From Aedoeadaptatus coli (GTDB taxonomy: Bacteria > Bacillota > Clostridia > Tissierellales > Peptoniphilaceae), in the NCBI RefSeq assembly GCF_900343085.1, contig NZ_OPYI01000011.1:1-64000 (forward strand): 64,000 nt of DNA, in the 5' to 3' direction. Position 1 is the stretch's first letter, and each line of letters starts with the position of its first letter. The notes below the pieces were generated by a model. It had not been told where the DNA came from. It made no database searches and saw only the letters and a list, made by a program, of their open reading frames with translations. The position numbers and the translations under genes were made by a program. This document shows positions 51,172 to 60,179 of this stretch, piece by piece.

Positions 51172-51546
51172 ATGGACATCATCATTGACAATTCCGCATC
51201 GGTTCCCATTTACGAGCAGCTGCGGAATCAAATTCGCGATCAAATTATAAACGACGTGTTGGCATACGACGAAAAGCTTCCGTCCATTCGCGTCCTGGCC
51301 AAGGACCTTTCCATCAGCATTATGACGGTGAAAAAGGCCTACGATGCGCTGGAGGCGGATGGATTTATCGTGACGCGGCAGGGAAAGGGATCTTTTGTCG
51401 CCGAGAAAAACGAAAATGTGGCGAGGGAAATCCTGCAAAAGGAAATCGAAGGGCACATGGAAGCCATCGTCGCCATCGCCAAGGATCACGGCATCGCCAA
51501 GAAAGATATCGTGGCCATGCTGGATATACTATTCGGAGGTGAATAA
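51172..51546 (+). CDS. YtrA-type GntR-family repressor
   Basis: 124 residues with an N-terminal winged helix (VPIYEQLRNQIRDQI, LPSIRVLAKDLSISIMTVKKAYDALEADG) and a short C-terminal dimerisation helix pair, the YtrA subclass. Such repressors control ABC exporters responding to cell-wall antibiotics. The start was set at 51172 by GAGGG spacing. It is coupled to the downstream ATPase (TAATG) and is probably autoregulated through the tandem repeat in the promoter. Confidence 0.9.
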   Translation: MDIIIDNSASVPIYEQLRNQIRDQIINDVLAYDEKLPSIRVLAKDLSISIMTVKKAYDALEADGFIVTRQGKGSFVAEKNENVAREILQKEIEGHMEAIVAIAKDHGIAKKDIVAMLDILFGGE

Positions 51547-52400
51547 TGGACAGGATAGCGTTAAAAGCGATTCGCAAAGAATACAGCGCCTTTACCCTAA
51601 AGGGGATCAGTTTTCCCGTGAAAGAGGGGTTTATCACGGGCTTTATCGGCCCCAACGGGTCGGGCAAGACCACGACGATTCGCTCTATTTTAAATCTCAA
51701 CCATTTAAACGGAGGCGAGGTGCTCTACCGCGGCGCGCGACCGGAAGACAACGACTACCTGCAGGATGTAGGCATCGTCCTGGACGAATCCTATTTTCCG
51801 GCAGATTGGTCCGTGGAGGACGTGAACAATGTCTTGTCCGTGGGCTATAAAAATTGGAAGGGCGCGGAATTTTTGAAGCGCGTGGCGGCTTTCGGCATCG
51901 ACAAAAAATTAAATGTGAAGAGCCTTTCGAGAGGCATGACGACGAAGCTTATGCTCGCCGCCGCCCTTTCTCACGGCGCCAAGACTTTGGTTTTGGACGA
52001 GCCCACCAGCGGGCTGGATCCACGCTCCCGCGACGAATTTCGAGACACCATTCAGCGCTACATGGCGGAGGATGAGGAAAATACCGTGCTCTTTTCCACT
52101 CACATTACGGAAGATTTGGAGGCCATCGCCGATTACATCGCCTTTATTATGGAGGGGGAACTCGTCTTTTACGGCACGAAAGACGATTTCTTGGAAGCTT
52201 ACCGCATCGTCAAGTGCCGTGAGGCGGATTTGAAAGCCGCGGATCCGAAGGTAATTTTGGGCAAGAAAAAAACCGCCACTCACGTGGAAGTGTTGGTGGC
52301 GGCAACTATGGCCGACGCTTTTGGCGAAAACACCGTGGTGGAAAAGCCCTCCATCGACCGCATTATGACGTTTTACCATCGAGGTGATGAAGATGCTTAA
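51546..52400 (+). CDS. ABC transporter ATPase of the GntR operon
   Basis: 284-residue ATPase with Walker A GPNGSGKTT, signature LSRGMTTKLMLA (a variant in which LSGGQ is replaced by LSRGM, common in this YtrB-like group) and Walker B LVLDEPTSGLD. It acts with the following permease. It overlaps the permease gene by eight bases. Confidence 0.88.
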   Translation: MDRIALKAIRKEYSAFTLKGISFPVKEGFITGFIGPNGSGKTTTIRSILNLNHLNGGEVLYRGARPEDNDYLQDVGIVLDESYFPADWSVEDVNNVLSVGYKNWKGAEFLKRVAAFGIDKKLNVKSLSRGMTTKLMLAAALSHGAKTLVLDEPTSGLDPRSRDEFRDTIQRYMAEDEENTVLFSTHITEDLEAIADYIAFIMEGELVFYGTKDDFLEAYRIVKCREADLKAADPKVILGKKKTATHVEVLVAATMADAFGENTVVEKPSIDRIMTFYHRGDEDA

Positions 52401-53055
52401 AACCTGCAAAATGGATTTTTTGGGCATTCGCCCTTATATGACGTGGAAGCCCATCGCTTTTTTCATCCTGTTTTCCGTGGGATTTACCTACATTGGAGAT
52501 TATTCCGTCTTCCCCATGGTCTTCGCCATGACCATATCCTTAATGATCATGACCTACCCCTTTGTCACGGGGGAAGATTCGGGGACGGAGCGGCTCTATC
52601 GCATGATCGGCATGGAAGATGAGGACACGGTGCGGGGCCGCTACCTTTATTCTATCGTCGTATTTCTCGTCGCCACCCTCGCCGCCATCGTCATTATGAA
52701 CGTTGTGAATCTAGCGAAAAACGGCGAGCTGTTAATCGGCGAAAGCCTGGCGAGCGGCGGGCTTTATCTCGCCATGTACATCCTTTTTACGGACATCAAC
52801 CTGCCGATTTTCTTTGCCGTGGGCCACAAAAAAGCCAAGGCGGTGGCCGGGGCGGTCCTCATCACCGCGACATTGATCGTCGTCGGCATCTCCGGCTTTG
52901 CCGCCTCGGCCTTTCCTAAGGAAGTCAAGGCTCTGTATCAATGGGCAAGCGCCCACGTACTTTTAATCGTGCTACTCGGCATTGTATTCTTGGCTCTTAT
53001 GACCGTGCTTTCTTATACCGTGGCTTTGAAAAAGTTCAAGAAGCGGGATTTGTAA
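52393..53055 (+). CDS. ABC-2 type permease of the GntR operon
   Basis: 220-residue membrane protein with about six helices, resembling ABC-2 permeases found next to YtrA-like regulators. The start at 52393 is eight bases behind GAGG; two earlier in-frame starts have poor spacing. The exported substrate is unknown; envelope-stress defence is the usual inference. Confidence 0.8.
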   Translation: MLKTCKMDFLGIRPYMTWKPIAFFILFSVGFTYIGDYSVFPMVFAMTISLMIMTYPFVTGEDSGTERLYRMIGMEDEDTVRGRYLYSIVVFLVATLAAIVIMNVVNLAKNGELLIGESLASGGLYLAMYILFTDINLPIFFAVGHKKAKAVAGAVLITATLIVVGISGFAASAFPKEVKALYQWASAHVLLIVLLGIVFLALMTVLSYTVALKKFKKRDL

Positions 53056-53070
53056 TCTGTGTAAAAGGGC

Positions 53071-53096
53071 ATAAAAAAAGACGCCCGTAGGCGTCG
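53071..53096 (-). terminator. Terminator of tRNA-Thr
   Basis: GACGCC-TACG-GGCGTC with seven T on the minus strand, just past the tRNA 3' end. It may also stop the converging permease transcript. Confidence 0.85.
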
Positions 53097-53099
53097 ATT

Positions 53100-53175
53100 T
53101 GGAGCTAACGAGGGGATTTGAACCCCTGACCTGCTGATTACGAATCAGCTGCTCTACCATCTGAGCCACGTTAGC
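53100..53175 (-). tRNA. tRNA-Thr (anticodon CGT)
   Basis: On the minus strand a 7-base acceptor stem GCTAACG/CGTTAGC, D arm GCTCAGATGGTAGAGC, anticodon arm GCTGA-TTCGTAA-TCAGC with anticodon CGT, and T arm AGGGG-TTCAAAT-CCCCT can be folded. The 3' CCA is encoded. It reads ACG threonine codons. Confidence 0.96.
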
Positions 53176-53343
53176 GAATACTTCTATTATTTTAGGCCAT
53201 AGGAAGGAAAAATGCAAGGGCCATGTAAAAATTATTTCAACGAGGCGGGCGGCGATTGAAACGGCCCGCCTTTTATAGTACCATAGAAGCGGTATGGTAT
53301 GATCCCGGGGAGCCGGGATTTTTTATATAGAGAGGACGCGATC

Positions 53344-54162
53344 ATGTCCGTTGCAGAAATTGAACGAAGCATTATAAAAAAATATCGAAAGACCATTTGG
53401 CGCCGCTTTATTAAGGGCATTAACGACTACGATATGATCGAAGACGGGGATGTCATCGCCGTGGCTATTAGCGGCGGCAAGGATTCTTTGCTTCTCGCGA
53501 AGCTCTTGCAGGAATTAAAGCGCCACGGCAAGAAGCAGTTTGAGCTTTTGTTTTTAACCATGGACCCGGGCTATCTTCCCGCCATTCGAGAACAGGTGGA
53601 GGACACGGCGAAGGCCATGGGGATCCCCCTTCAGGTTTACGACAGCAATGTCTTTGAAGTGGCGGAGGACATGGGCGGGGAGAAGCCCTGCTACATGTGC
53701 GCCCGCATGCGCCGGGGAAGCCTTTACGACAAGGCCAAGTCCTTGGGGGCGAACAAGCTGGCTCTCGGCCACCACTTCGACGATGTGATCGAAACGGTGA
53801 TGATGAATGTGCTCTTCGGGGGCAGCTACAAGACCATGATGCCGAAGCTTCATTCCACGAATTTCCAGGGCATGGAGCTGATTCGGCCCATGATTTTCAT
53901 ACGGGAATCGGACATTCGCCAATGGGTGAAGTACAACGAGCTCACTCCCATCGACTGTGCCTGCACGGTGACGGCCAAGGAAAATTTCGGCGCCCGGGCC
54001 TATGTGAAAAACCTCATCGAAGCCATTGCGGAGGAAAATCCCAACGTGGCCATGTCCATTTACCGCTCGGCGGAAAATGTGGAGCTCGGGGCGATTTTAG
54101 GTTATAAAGACGGCGAGGGAGAGAAGCACAGCTTTTTGGAACATTACGAAAGGAGAGAGTAG
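53344..54162 (+). CDS. ttcA: TtcA-like tRNA 2-thiolation enzyme
   Basis: 272-residue PP-loop ATPase with the adenylation motif SGGKDS and the cysteine pair in [10 protein letters not shown], plus a third cysteine region PIDCACT. TtcA family enzymes thiolate cytidine 32 of tRNA using an iron-sulfur cluster; Firmicute members of this size may act on other positions. GAGG lies eight bases before the ATG at 53344. It is one base ahead of the exonuclease III gene. Confidence 0.85.
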   Translation: MSVAEIERSIIKKYRKTIWRRFIKGINDYDMIEDGDVIAVAISGGKDSLLLAKLLQELKRHGKKQFELLFLTMDPGYLPAIREQVEDTAKAMGIPLQVYDSNVFEVAEDMGGEKPCYMCARMRRGSLYDKAKSLGANKLALGHHFDDVIETVMMNVLFGGSYKTMMPKLHSTNFQGMELIRPMIFIRESDIRQWVKYNELTPIDCACTVTAKENFGARAYVKNLIEAIAEENPNVAMSIYRSAENVELGAILGYKDGEGEKHSFLEHYERRE

Positions 54163-54163
54163 T

Positions 54164-54919
54164 ATGCGACTGATTTCATGGAATGTGAACGGCATTCGCG
54201 CCGCCGTAAAAAAGGGCTTTATGGATTTTTTCGACGACGTGGATGCGGACATTTTCTGTTTGCAGGAGACCAAGCTTTCCGCCGGCCAGTTGGATTTGGA
54301 GCTTGAAGGCTACCATCAATACTGGAACTATGCGGAGAAAAAAGGTTACAGCGGCACGGCGGTCTTTACGAAGGAAGAGCCCATCCACGTATCCTACGGC
54401 ATCGACATGGAAGAGCACGACAGGGAAGGGCGGGTCATCACCTGCGAATACAAGGATTTTTTCCTGGTGACCTGCTACACGCCCAATTCCCAGCGGGGCC
54501 TGGCGCGCTTGGATTACCGCATGGCGTGGGAAGAAGATTTTCGCAAGTACCTGAACATGTTGGATCAGGTGAAGCCCGTGGTGCTCTGCGGGGATTTAAA
54601 CGTGGCCCACAAGGAAATCGACCTGAAAAACCCCGCGGCCAATCGTAAAAATGCGGGCTTTTCCGACGAAGAGCGCAGCCAATTTCAAAATCTTCTGGAC
54701 GCCGGCTACACGGACACCTTCCGCCACCTCTACCCGGATGCGGCGGATCGTTACAGCTGGTGGAGCTACATTACCAAGGCTCGGGAAAGGAACGCCGGTT
54801 GGCGCATCGATTACTTCGTGGTGAGCGACCGCCTGGCCGATGACATCGTGGAGGCGGACATTCGCGACGACATTTTCGGCAGCGATCACTGCCCCGTCTA
54901 TTTAGAATTGGATATTTAG
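54164..54919 (+). CDS. xth: Exodeoxyribonuclease III
   Basis: 251-residue AP endonuclease/3' exonuclease of base-excision repair. Motifs: [15 protein letters not shown] with the metal glutamate, [17 protein letters not shown] and the final [10 protein letters not shown]. Its length is typical of the ExoA type of Firmicutes. AGGAGAGAG precedes the ATG. Confidence 0.95.
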   Translation: MRLISWNVNGIRAAVKKGFMDFFDDVDADIFCLQETKLSAGQLDLELEGYHQYWNYAEKKGYSGTAVFTKEEPIHVSYGIDMEEHDREGRVITCEYKDFFLVTCYTPNSQRGLARLDYRMAWEEDFRKYLNMLDQVKPVVLCGDLNVAHKEIDLKNPAANRKNAGFSDEERSQFQNLLDAGYTDTFRHLYPDAADRYSWWSYITKARERNAGWRIDYFVVSDRLADDIVEADIRDDIFGSDHCPVYLELDI

Positions 54920-55000
54920 AGAATCCATTGAAAAAGGGCGGGCAACAGGGTAAAATCTATTGTGGTATATGAAATAAATTTTTAAAAGAAAGGTGATACA

Positions 55001-56209
55001 ATGGCAGAAACGCGTTTTGTTAAAATCAATGATCACGTACACTACATCGGTGTAAACGACCGCTACACCCATTTATTCGAAGGCATGTGGCCTTTGCCCG
55101 ACGGCATTAGCTACAACTCCTACCTCTTCGACGGCGGCAGCAAGACCTGTCTTTTAGACTGCGTCCGTATCGACTCCGTGTCGGAATTTTTCACAAAATT
55201 AGACGACGCCCTCGACGGCAGAAAGCTCGACTACGTCGTGGTCAATCACATGGAACCGGACCACACCTCTTCCTTAAAGAGCGTGTTGGAACGCTACCCG
55301 GAATGCAAGGTCATTACCAATAAAAAAGCCGTCACCATGATGGAAAACTTCTATTCCGTCGGCGAAGACCGCGCCATTCTCGTGGCAGACGGCGAAACCA
55401 TTGACATCGGCGAACGGAAGCTCACCTTCTACACCACGCCCATGGTTCACTGGCCCGAATCCATGGTCTGCTTCGAAGAAGAAACCGGCATCCTCTTCAG
55501 CCAAGACGCTTTCGGCGGCTTCGGCACCTTAGACGGCGCCATTTTCGACGACCAAGTGGATTGGGAAAAATACCGCGAAGAAACCATTCGCTACTACACC
55601 AACATCGTCGGCAAGTACAGCGTGCAAGTCATTCGCGCCCTGAAGAAATTAGGCGGACTGGACATTAAGATGATCTGCCCGGACCACGGTCCCGTATGGC
55701 GCGACAACATCGGCCGCATCGTGAGCCTTTACAGCGATTTAAGCGAACAAAAAACCGAAGACGGCGTACTCATCGTCTACGGCTCCATGTACGGCAACTC
55801 CGAACAAGTCGCCGAAGCCATCGCCCGCTCCTTAACCAAAGAAGGCGTGCGCAACATTCGCATTCGCGACGTATCCAAGACCCACATCAGCTATTTAATC
55901 AGCGAAACCTGGAACTACAAGGGCATTATCTTAGGCTGCCCCACTTATAATGTGGATCTGTTCCCGCCCATGGCCAATTTAGTCGAAGTGCTGAAGAAAC
56001 AAAAGATGAAAAACCACATCTTAGGCACCTTCACCAATTACAGCTGGGGCGGCGGCGCGGAAAAAGCCTTTGCCGCCTTCGCCGAAGAAAGCAAATGGGA
56101 CGTGCTCCCCACCACCGTGGATGTCATGGGCGCTCCGAAACAAGAAGATTTAGACAAATGTGCACAATTGGCCAAGGAAATGGCCGAAGCCTTAAAGGCA
56201 AGCAAGTAA
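55001..56209 (+). CDS. A-type flavodiiron protein
   Basis: 402-residue flavoprotein that reduces oxygen or nitric oxide to protect anaerobes. The N-terminal metallo-beta-lactamase-like domain carries the diiron ligands in NHMEPDH, the later MVHWPES, FSQDAFG and CPDHGPVW. The C-terminal flavodoxin domain has the FMN motif YGSMYGNSEQ. No rubredoxin domain is fused. A good AAAGGTGA site precedes the ATG, and codon use is that of a highly expressed gene. Confidence 0.94.
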   Translation: MAETRFVKINDHVHYIGVNDRYTHLFEGMWPLPDGISYNSYLFDGGSKTCLLDCVRIDSVSEFFTKLDDALDGRKLDYVVVNHMEPDHTSSLKSVLERYPECKVITNKKAVTMMENFYSVGEDRAILVADGETIDIGERKLTFYTTPMVHWPESMVCFEEETGILFSQDAFGGFGTLDGAIFDDQVDWEKYREETIRYYTNIVGKYSVQVIRALKKLGGLDIKMICPDHGPVWRDNIGRIVSLYSDLSEQKTEDGVLIVYGSMYGNSEQVAEAIARSLTKEGVRNIRIRDVSKTHISYLISETWNYKGIILGCPTYNVDLFPPMANLVEVLKKQKMKNHILGTFTNYSWGGGAEKAFAAFAEESKWDVLPTTVDVMGAPKQEDLDKCAQLAKEMAEALKASK

Positions 56210-56214
56210 TAAGA

Positions 56215-56241
56215 GAAGCGTCGGGAAACCGGCGCTTTTTT
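56215..56241 (+). terminator. Terminator after the flavodiiron gene
   Basis: AAGCGTCGG-GAAA-CCGGCGCTT followed by T run. Confidence 0.88.
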
Positions 56242-56319
56242 GCTTGGTAGGAAAAGATTTTTCGAGCTGCTATTTATCAATGCCCGCACCCGTAAACGCA
56301 TTGAAAAAATGTTGAGGGG

Positions 56320-56465
56320 TATAATAAAATACAGAGAAGTACAAATTCTTCTGTTTCGGACCGGTGATTCGAATGAATTGTCGAAACGATCCGTCGAAAC
56401 AAAGAGATGACGTGAAGTGTAGGGCAAAGTACGCTCTCGCGTAGGAATGATTTAAGGAGGTATTT
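56320..56465 (+). promoter_or_regulatory. Promoter and conserved leader, copy 1
   Basis: Begins at a TATAAT (56320-56325), with a poorly spaced TTGAAA before it. The leader shares long identical blocks with copy 2 at 57732-57874, such as TTCTGTTTCGGACCG, GATTCGAATGAATTGTCGAAA and AACAAAGAGATGACGTGAAGTGT (each shortened here). ACAGA/TCTGT can close a 5' hairpin, and TACGC-TCTC-GCGTA forms one near the ribosome site. I do not recognise a known riboswitch. Confidence 0.6.
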
Positions 56466-57560
56466 ATGAAAAAGTTGGCCACATTGTTACTCTGCTTGCT
56501 GCTCCTTCCCTCGGCGGCCCTGGCGAAGGGGCCCGATCCCATCGCGATCTACGTCAACGGCCGTGAGCTTCGGGTCGAAGAGGCGGCGCCCGTCATTCGC
56601 CACAACCGCACCTTCCTGCCCCTGCGCGCGGTGACCGAAGAGCTGGGCTACACCGTGGCGTGGAACGGCGATAAGAAAGAAGTCACCTTGACGAAGGGCG
56701 ACGCTTCCGTGGTCATGACCATCGGCAAGAAATCCTATCGCATGGGCGACAAGGAGGCGGCCATGGACGTGGCACCCTATCTGGAGCATAATCGCACCTT
56801 TATTCCGGCCCGCTACTTGGGCGAAGCCACGGGCCTTCCCGTTCAATGGATGCCGAAGGCGCGCATCGTCACCGTGGGAAGCTATCCTCAAAAAGACGCT
56901 CCGGCATCGCGAACCGTGGACAGGGTGATTTTTTGCGGGCAACTCTTGGACACATCGGGCTACGTGGAAAAGGCCGGCAAGGTCTTCATCGACGAAGACG
57001 TGGTCATGGAAAAGGCATGCTATCTGCCCGTGAAAGACAAAGACAGTGTGTCCTTTAAAACCATATCGGAAAAAATCATTCAAATTCCCATTCGAAAAGA
57101 CACCGTCGTTCTTCAAGACGACAAGCGCTACGTGAACATGGAAACGGTCTTCGAATCGCAGAAAAAGACCGTCTGCTATGATGAAGAGAAACACCTCCTT
57201 GTCTTAGGCACCTTTGATCGAAGGGATTTGGCCTACAGCGACATCACAAAAAAAGAAAGTCTGACCAAGCCCGACATTACCTGGGACTGGCCGGAAGACG
57301 GCATCGAAGGCGTGAATGCAATACAGGATAAGGGACGTATTCTCTTTATCTTCAGAGCCACCGGCGAAATTTTAGGCACCATCGAAGAAAATTCCAAAGA
57401 CTTCCCGAAAAAAGGCCAGCTCCTCTTAGGCGCGAAAGACGGGAACTATTTGGTCGCCACATTGAAAGAAAAAGAACCGCGAAAACAGGGCGAGGTGCCG
57501 AGCCGACGCTCCTACGCCATCGACGGCATCATGTCCGTCTTGACCTCGGTAAAGATGTAA
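56466..57560 (+). CDS. Secreted protein with copper-amine-oxidase N-terminal domain, copy 1
   Basis: 364 residues. A signal peptide (about 1-20, ending SAALA) is followed by a Cu_amine_oxidN1-type repeat domain (about 24-141) with IYVNGRELR, NRTFLPLRAVTEELG and NRTFIPARYLGEATG. Despite the name, such domains are wall or surface modules in Firmicutes and carry no oxidase. Residues about 150-364 are mixed strand-rich sequence I do not recognise. The first 147 residues and the leader closely match the next gene, but the C-terminal part is unrelated, so this is a duplicated scaffold with a swapped tail. Confidence 0.8.
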   Translation: MKKLATLLLCLLLLPSAALAKGPDPIAIYVNGRELRVEEAAPVIRHNRTFLPLRAVTEELGYTVAWNGDKKEVTLTKGDASVVMTIGKKSYRMGDKEAAMDVAPYLEHNRTFIPARYLGEATGLPVQWMPKARIVTVGSYPQKDAPASRTVDRVIFCGQLLDTSGYVEKAGKVFIDEDVVMEKACYLPVKDKDSVSFKTISEKIIQIPIRKDTVVLQDDKRYVNMETVFESQKKTVCYDEEKHLLVLGTFDRRDLAYSDITKKESLTKPDITWDWPEDGIEGVNAIQDKGRILFIFRATGEILGTIEENSKDFPKKGQLLLGAKDGNYLVATLKEKEPRKQGEVPSRRSYAIDGIMSVLTSVKM

Positions 57561-57589
57561 AATTAAAAATCAAGTACACGACAAAGGGC

Positions 57590-57619
57590 GAAAGCATCTC
57601 GATGAAGAGATGCTTTTTT
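57590..57619 (+). terminator. Terminator between the paired secreted proteins
   Basis: GCATCTC-GATGAA-GAGATGC followed by six T. The 46-base repeat begins inside its 3' arm. Confidence 0.9.
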
Positions 57620-57657
57620 GCATTAGAAAACCCCCAGTTAGACCGGGGGTGCCGTTG
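57612..57657. repeat. 46-base repeat, copy 2
   Basis: Identical to 28298-28343 except at two positions, including the ACCCCC/GGGGGT hairpin. Here the string GTTGCACTTC of copy 1 is replaced by GTTGTTGAAC. It starts in the T run of a terminator. Confidence 0.72.
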
Positions 57658-57731
57658 TTGAACGAAAAATTTCATCAGCCGAGATCGCTGCCCTTGCCCC
57701 GTAAAAGCATTGAAAAATCCTTGGAGGGGGG

Positions 57732-57874
57732 TATAATAATATACAGATAAGCCTAAATTTTTCTGTTTCGGACCGATGATTCGAATGAATTGTCGAAAAC
57801 ATCCGTCGGAACAAAGAGATGACGTGAAGTGTCGGATGACGTGCGCTCGCGTGGAATTATTTAAGGAGGCATTT
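57732..57874 (+). promoter_or_regulatory. Promoter and conserved leader, copy 2
   Basis: TTGAAA (57710-57715), 16 bases and TATAAT (57732-57737) form a good promoter. The following leader shares most blocks with copy 1 and ends in the same TTTAAGGAGG ribosome site. The last third differs, with CTCGCGTGG replacing the copy 1 hairpin. Confidence 0.65.
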
Positions 57875-58654
57875 ATGAAAAAGTTAGCCACATTATTAAT
57901 CTGCTTGCTGCTCCTTCCCTCGGCGGTGCTGGCGAAGGGAGCCGATCCCATCGCGGTTTACGTCAACGGCCGTGAGCTTCGGGACGAAGAGACGACGCCC
58001 GTCATTCGCCACGATCGCACCTTCCTGCCCCTGCGTGCGGTGACCGAAGAGTTGGGCTACACCGTGGCATGGAACGGAGATAAAAGGGAAGTGACCCTGA
58101 CGAAGGGTGATTCTTCCGTGATCATGACCATCGGAGAGAAAGCTTACCGCCTGGGCGGCAAGGAATTGGTCATGGACGTGGCACCTTATCTGGAAAAAAA
58201 TCGCACCTTTATTCCCGCTCGCTACTTAGGCGAAGCCACGGGGCTTCCCGTCAAGTGGATGCCGAAGGTGCGCGTCGTCACCGTGGGAAGCTATCCCCAA
58301 AAGGATGCGCCGGCCGGTGAGCGCATCTACGTGAAAGACGTGGACATGTCCTTTGTACTGCCCAAGGATGTGGACATCACTTACAAGCTCGAAGGCAAAT
58401 GCCTCCACTTCTACGAAAAGTCCAATGACGATGCGGGCAGCGACGGCTTCCTCTTCTCCCTGAGCCGGGTGCATAATCCGCAGGCGGAGTGGAACAATTG
58501 GCCCGTCATCCTCGCCTACAAAGACGGCCTCTACTACGGCGCGGATTTCAGAGGCGACCCGGCCATGATTCAAGACAAGGTGCTGAAGGAAAAATTCGAA
58601 AAGGCGAGTGACCGCATCGACGACATTTTGATGACGGTTCGCGTAGGAAAATAA
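57875..58654 (+). CDS. Secreted protein with copper-amine-oxidase N-terminal domain, copy 2
   Basis: 259 residues. Signal peptide and Cu_amine_oxidN1-type domain (about 1-145) are nearly the same as in copy 1, including NRTFIPARYLGEATG. Residues about 148-259 form a different tail with alternating strands and SDGFLFSLSRV, unlike that of copy 1 and not recognised. The start at 57875 lies five bases behind AAGGAGG; the upstream frame belongs to the leader. A terminator follows. Confidence 0.8.
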   Translation: MKKLATLLICLLLLPSAVLAKGADPIAVYVNGRELRDEETTPVIRHDRTFLPLRAVTEELGYTVAWNGDKREVTLTKGDSSVIMTIGEKAYRLGGKELVMDVAPYLEKNRTFIPARYLGEATGLPVKWMPKVRVVTVGSYPQKDAPAGERIYVKDVDMSFVLPKDVDITYKLEGKCLHFYEKSNDDAGSDGFLFSLSRVHNPQAEWNNWPVILAYKDGLYYGADFRGDPAMIQDKVLKEKFEKASDRIDDILMTVRVGK

Positions 58655-58662
58655 AGAGATGG

Positions 58663-58699
58663 AATCCTGTCGGTGAAAGTGCCGGCGGGATTTTTATTT
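58663..58699 (+). terminator. Terminator after the second secreted protein gene
   Basis: ATCCTGTCGG and CCGGCGGGAT pair around a loop and run into T. Confidence 0.82.
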
Positions 58700-58705
58700 T
58701 CCAAG

Positions 58706-58742
58706 AAAAAACGCCTCTACCACATTGGGTAGAAGCGTTTTG
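58706..58742 (-). terminator. Terminator of the glutathione reductase gene
   Basis: On the minus strand AACGCTTCTACC pairs with GGTAGAGGCGTT and is followed by T. Confidence 0.85.
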
Positions 58743-58752
58743 TTTTTGTAAT

Positions 58753-60102
58753 TTATCTCATGGTGACCATTTCTTCCGCGCTGGTGGGGTGAATGGCCAC
58801 GGTGGCGTCGAAGTCGGCTTTGGTGGCGCCCATTTTCACGGCGACGCCGAAGCCCTGCATCATTTCGTCCACGCCGTAGCCCATGGCGTGAAGGCCCACG
58901 ATTTTTTCTTCATCGCCTGCGCAGACCAGGAGCATTTTGCATTGTTGGGGATCGCCGGATACGGAGGAGCGCATGTCCGTGAAGGACGACGTGTAGGTTT
59001 TAATGGCGTCCTCTCCGTATTTTTCCTTGGCGTCTTTTACCGTGAGGCCGACGGTGCCCATGGGCGGATGGCTGAAGACCACGGTAGGCACATTGTCGTA
59101 GTCCATGTGGGCGCCTTCTTTTCCGCCGAAAAGGCGATCGGATAGGCGGCGTCCGGCGGCGATGGCCACCGGGGTGAGATCCAATTTGCCCGTTACATCG
59201 CCGATGGCGTAAATTCCCTCTTCCGCCGTGCATTCATAGGCATCGCTTACGATGCGGCCTTTCTCGTCCACTTTCACCTTGGTGTTTTCGAGGCCCAGGT
59301 CTTCGATGTTCGGCGTGACGCCGGCCACCCAAAGAACTTTTTCAAAGACGGCGGTGGTGTCGTCTTCGAAAGTGATTTCGATGCCGCCGTCCACCTTTTT
59401 AAAGCCTTTCGACGAGGTGTTGAAGTGAATGTTCACGCCGCCTTTTTCAAGTTCTTCTGTAACGGCGTCGGTAATAAAGGGATCGAATTTTCTGAGGATT
59501 CGATCTTTTCTTACGAGAAGATGGGTTTCCACGCCCATGCCGGCTAAAAAGCCGGAAAGCTCCGTGCCGATGTAGCCGCCACCGACAATGGCGATGGTTT
59601 CGGGCAACGCTTCCCACGTAAAGAAATCGTCGGAATAGTCCACAAGTTCCGCGCCGGGAAGTTTACAGGGGTTCGGGTGGGCGCCGGCGGCGATGGTAAT
59701 GTGATCGGCGCTATATTCTTCGCCGTCGACGACGACGGTACGGGCGTCTTTAAACTGAGCCTTGCCGAAGAGCTTGGTGACGCCGTTATCTTCCAGGCCC
59801 GATTCGAAACTGTCCCTGGCGCGGCCGATATAGCCCAGTTGGGATTCCCGCAATTTTTTAAAATCAAAGTGCCAGTCACCGACATTGTAGCCGTAATTGC
59901 CCGATTCCTTTTCCAGGGTTCTGCGAATGCCCGAGGCGTACCAAAAGATTTTTTTCGGCACGCAGCCCCGGTTCACGCAGGTGCCGCCGTATTCTTTTTC
60001 TTCCACAATGGCGACTTTGGCGCCGTATTGGGCCGCCCGATTGGCCGTGGCGCTTCCGCCGCTGCCGCCGCCGATCACGATATAATCAAATCTATGAGAC
60101 AT
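58753..60102 (-). CDS. gor: Glutathione-disulfide reductase
   Basis: 449-residue flavoprotein reducing glutathione disulfide with NADPH. FAD motif [15 protein letters not shown], redox pair in [16 protein letters not shown](P)-binding [11 protein letters not shown], and the C-terminal catalytic HPTSAEE. A second dinucleotide stretch followed by [12 protein letters not shown] has the basic residues expected for NADPH. Glutathione genes are rare in this group, so import of glutathione or related thiols would be needed; I see no synthesis gene here. Confidence 0.9.
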   Translation of the reverse strand: MSHRFDYIVIGGGSGGSATANRAAQYGAKVAIVEEKEYGGTCVNRGCVPKKIFWYASGIRRTLEKESGNYGYNVGDWHFDFKKLRESQLGYIGRARDSFESGLEDNGVTKLFGKAQFKDARTVVVDGEEYSADHITIAAGAHPNPCKLPGAELVDYSDDFFTWEALPETIAIVGGGYIGTELSGFLAGMGVETHLLVRKDRILRKFDPFITDAVTEELEKGGVNIHFNTSSKGFKKVDGGIEITFEDDTTAVFEKVLWVAGVTPNIEDLGLENTKVKVDEKGRIVSDAYECTAEEGIYAIGDVTGKLDLTPVAIAAGRRLSDRLFGGKEGAHMDYDNVPTVVFSHPPMGTVGLTVKDAKEKYGEDAIKTYTSSFTDMRSSVSGDPQQCKMLLVCAGDEEKIVGLHAMGYGVDEMMQGFGVAVKMGATKADFDATVAIHPTSAEEMVTMR

Positions 60103-60134
60103 AATAAACTCCTTTCACAGATAAAATAGCGTAT

Positions 60135-60166
60135 GAAAAAAAGAGGACGCGCTGATCCTCTTTTTA
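60135..60166 (-). terminator. Terminator of yeiH
   Basis: AAAGAGGA and TCCTCTTT pair on the minus strand with T run. Confidence 0.85.
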
Positions 60167-60179
60167 ATATACCCAATTT

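Noticed and set aside
56320-56465. Known riboswitch (c-di-GMP, TPP, cobalamin, glycine) ahead of the secreted proteins
   Set aside because: None of their core motifs is present in either leader copy.
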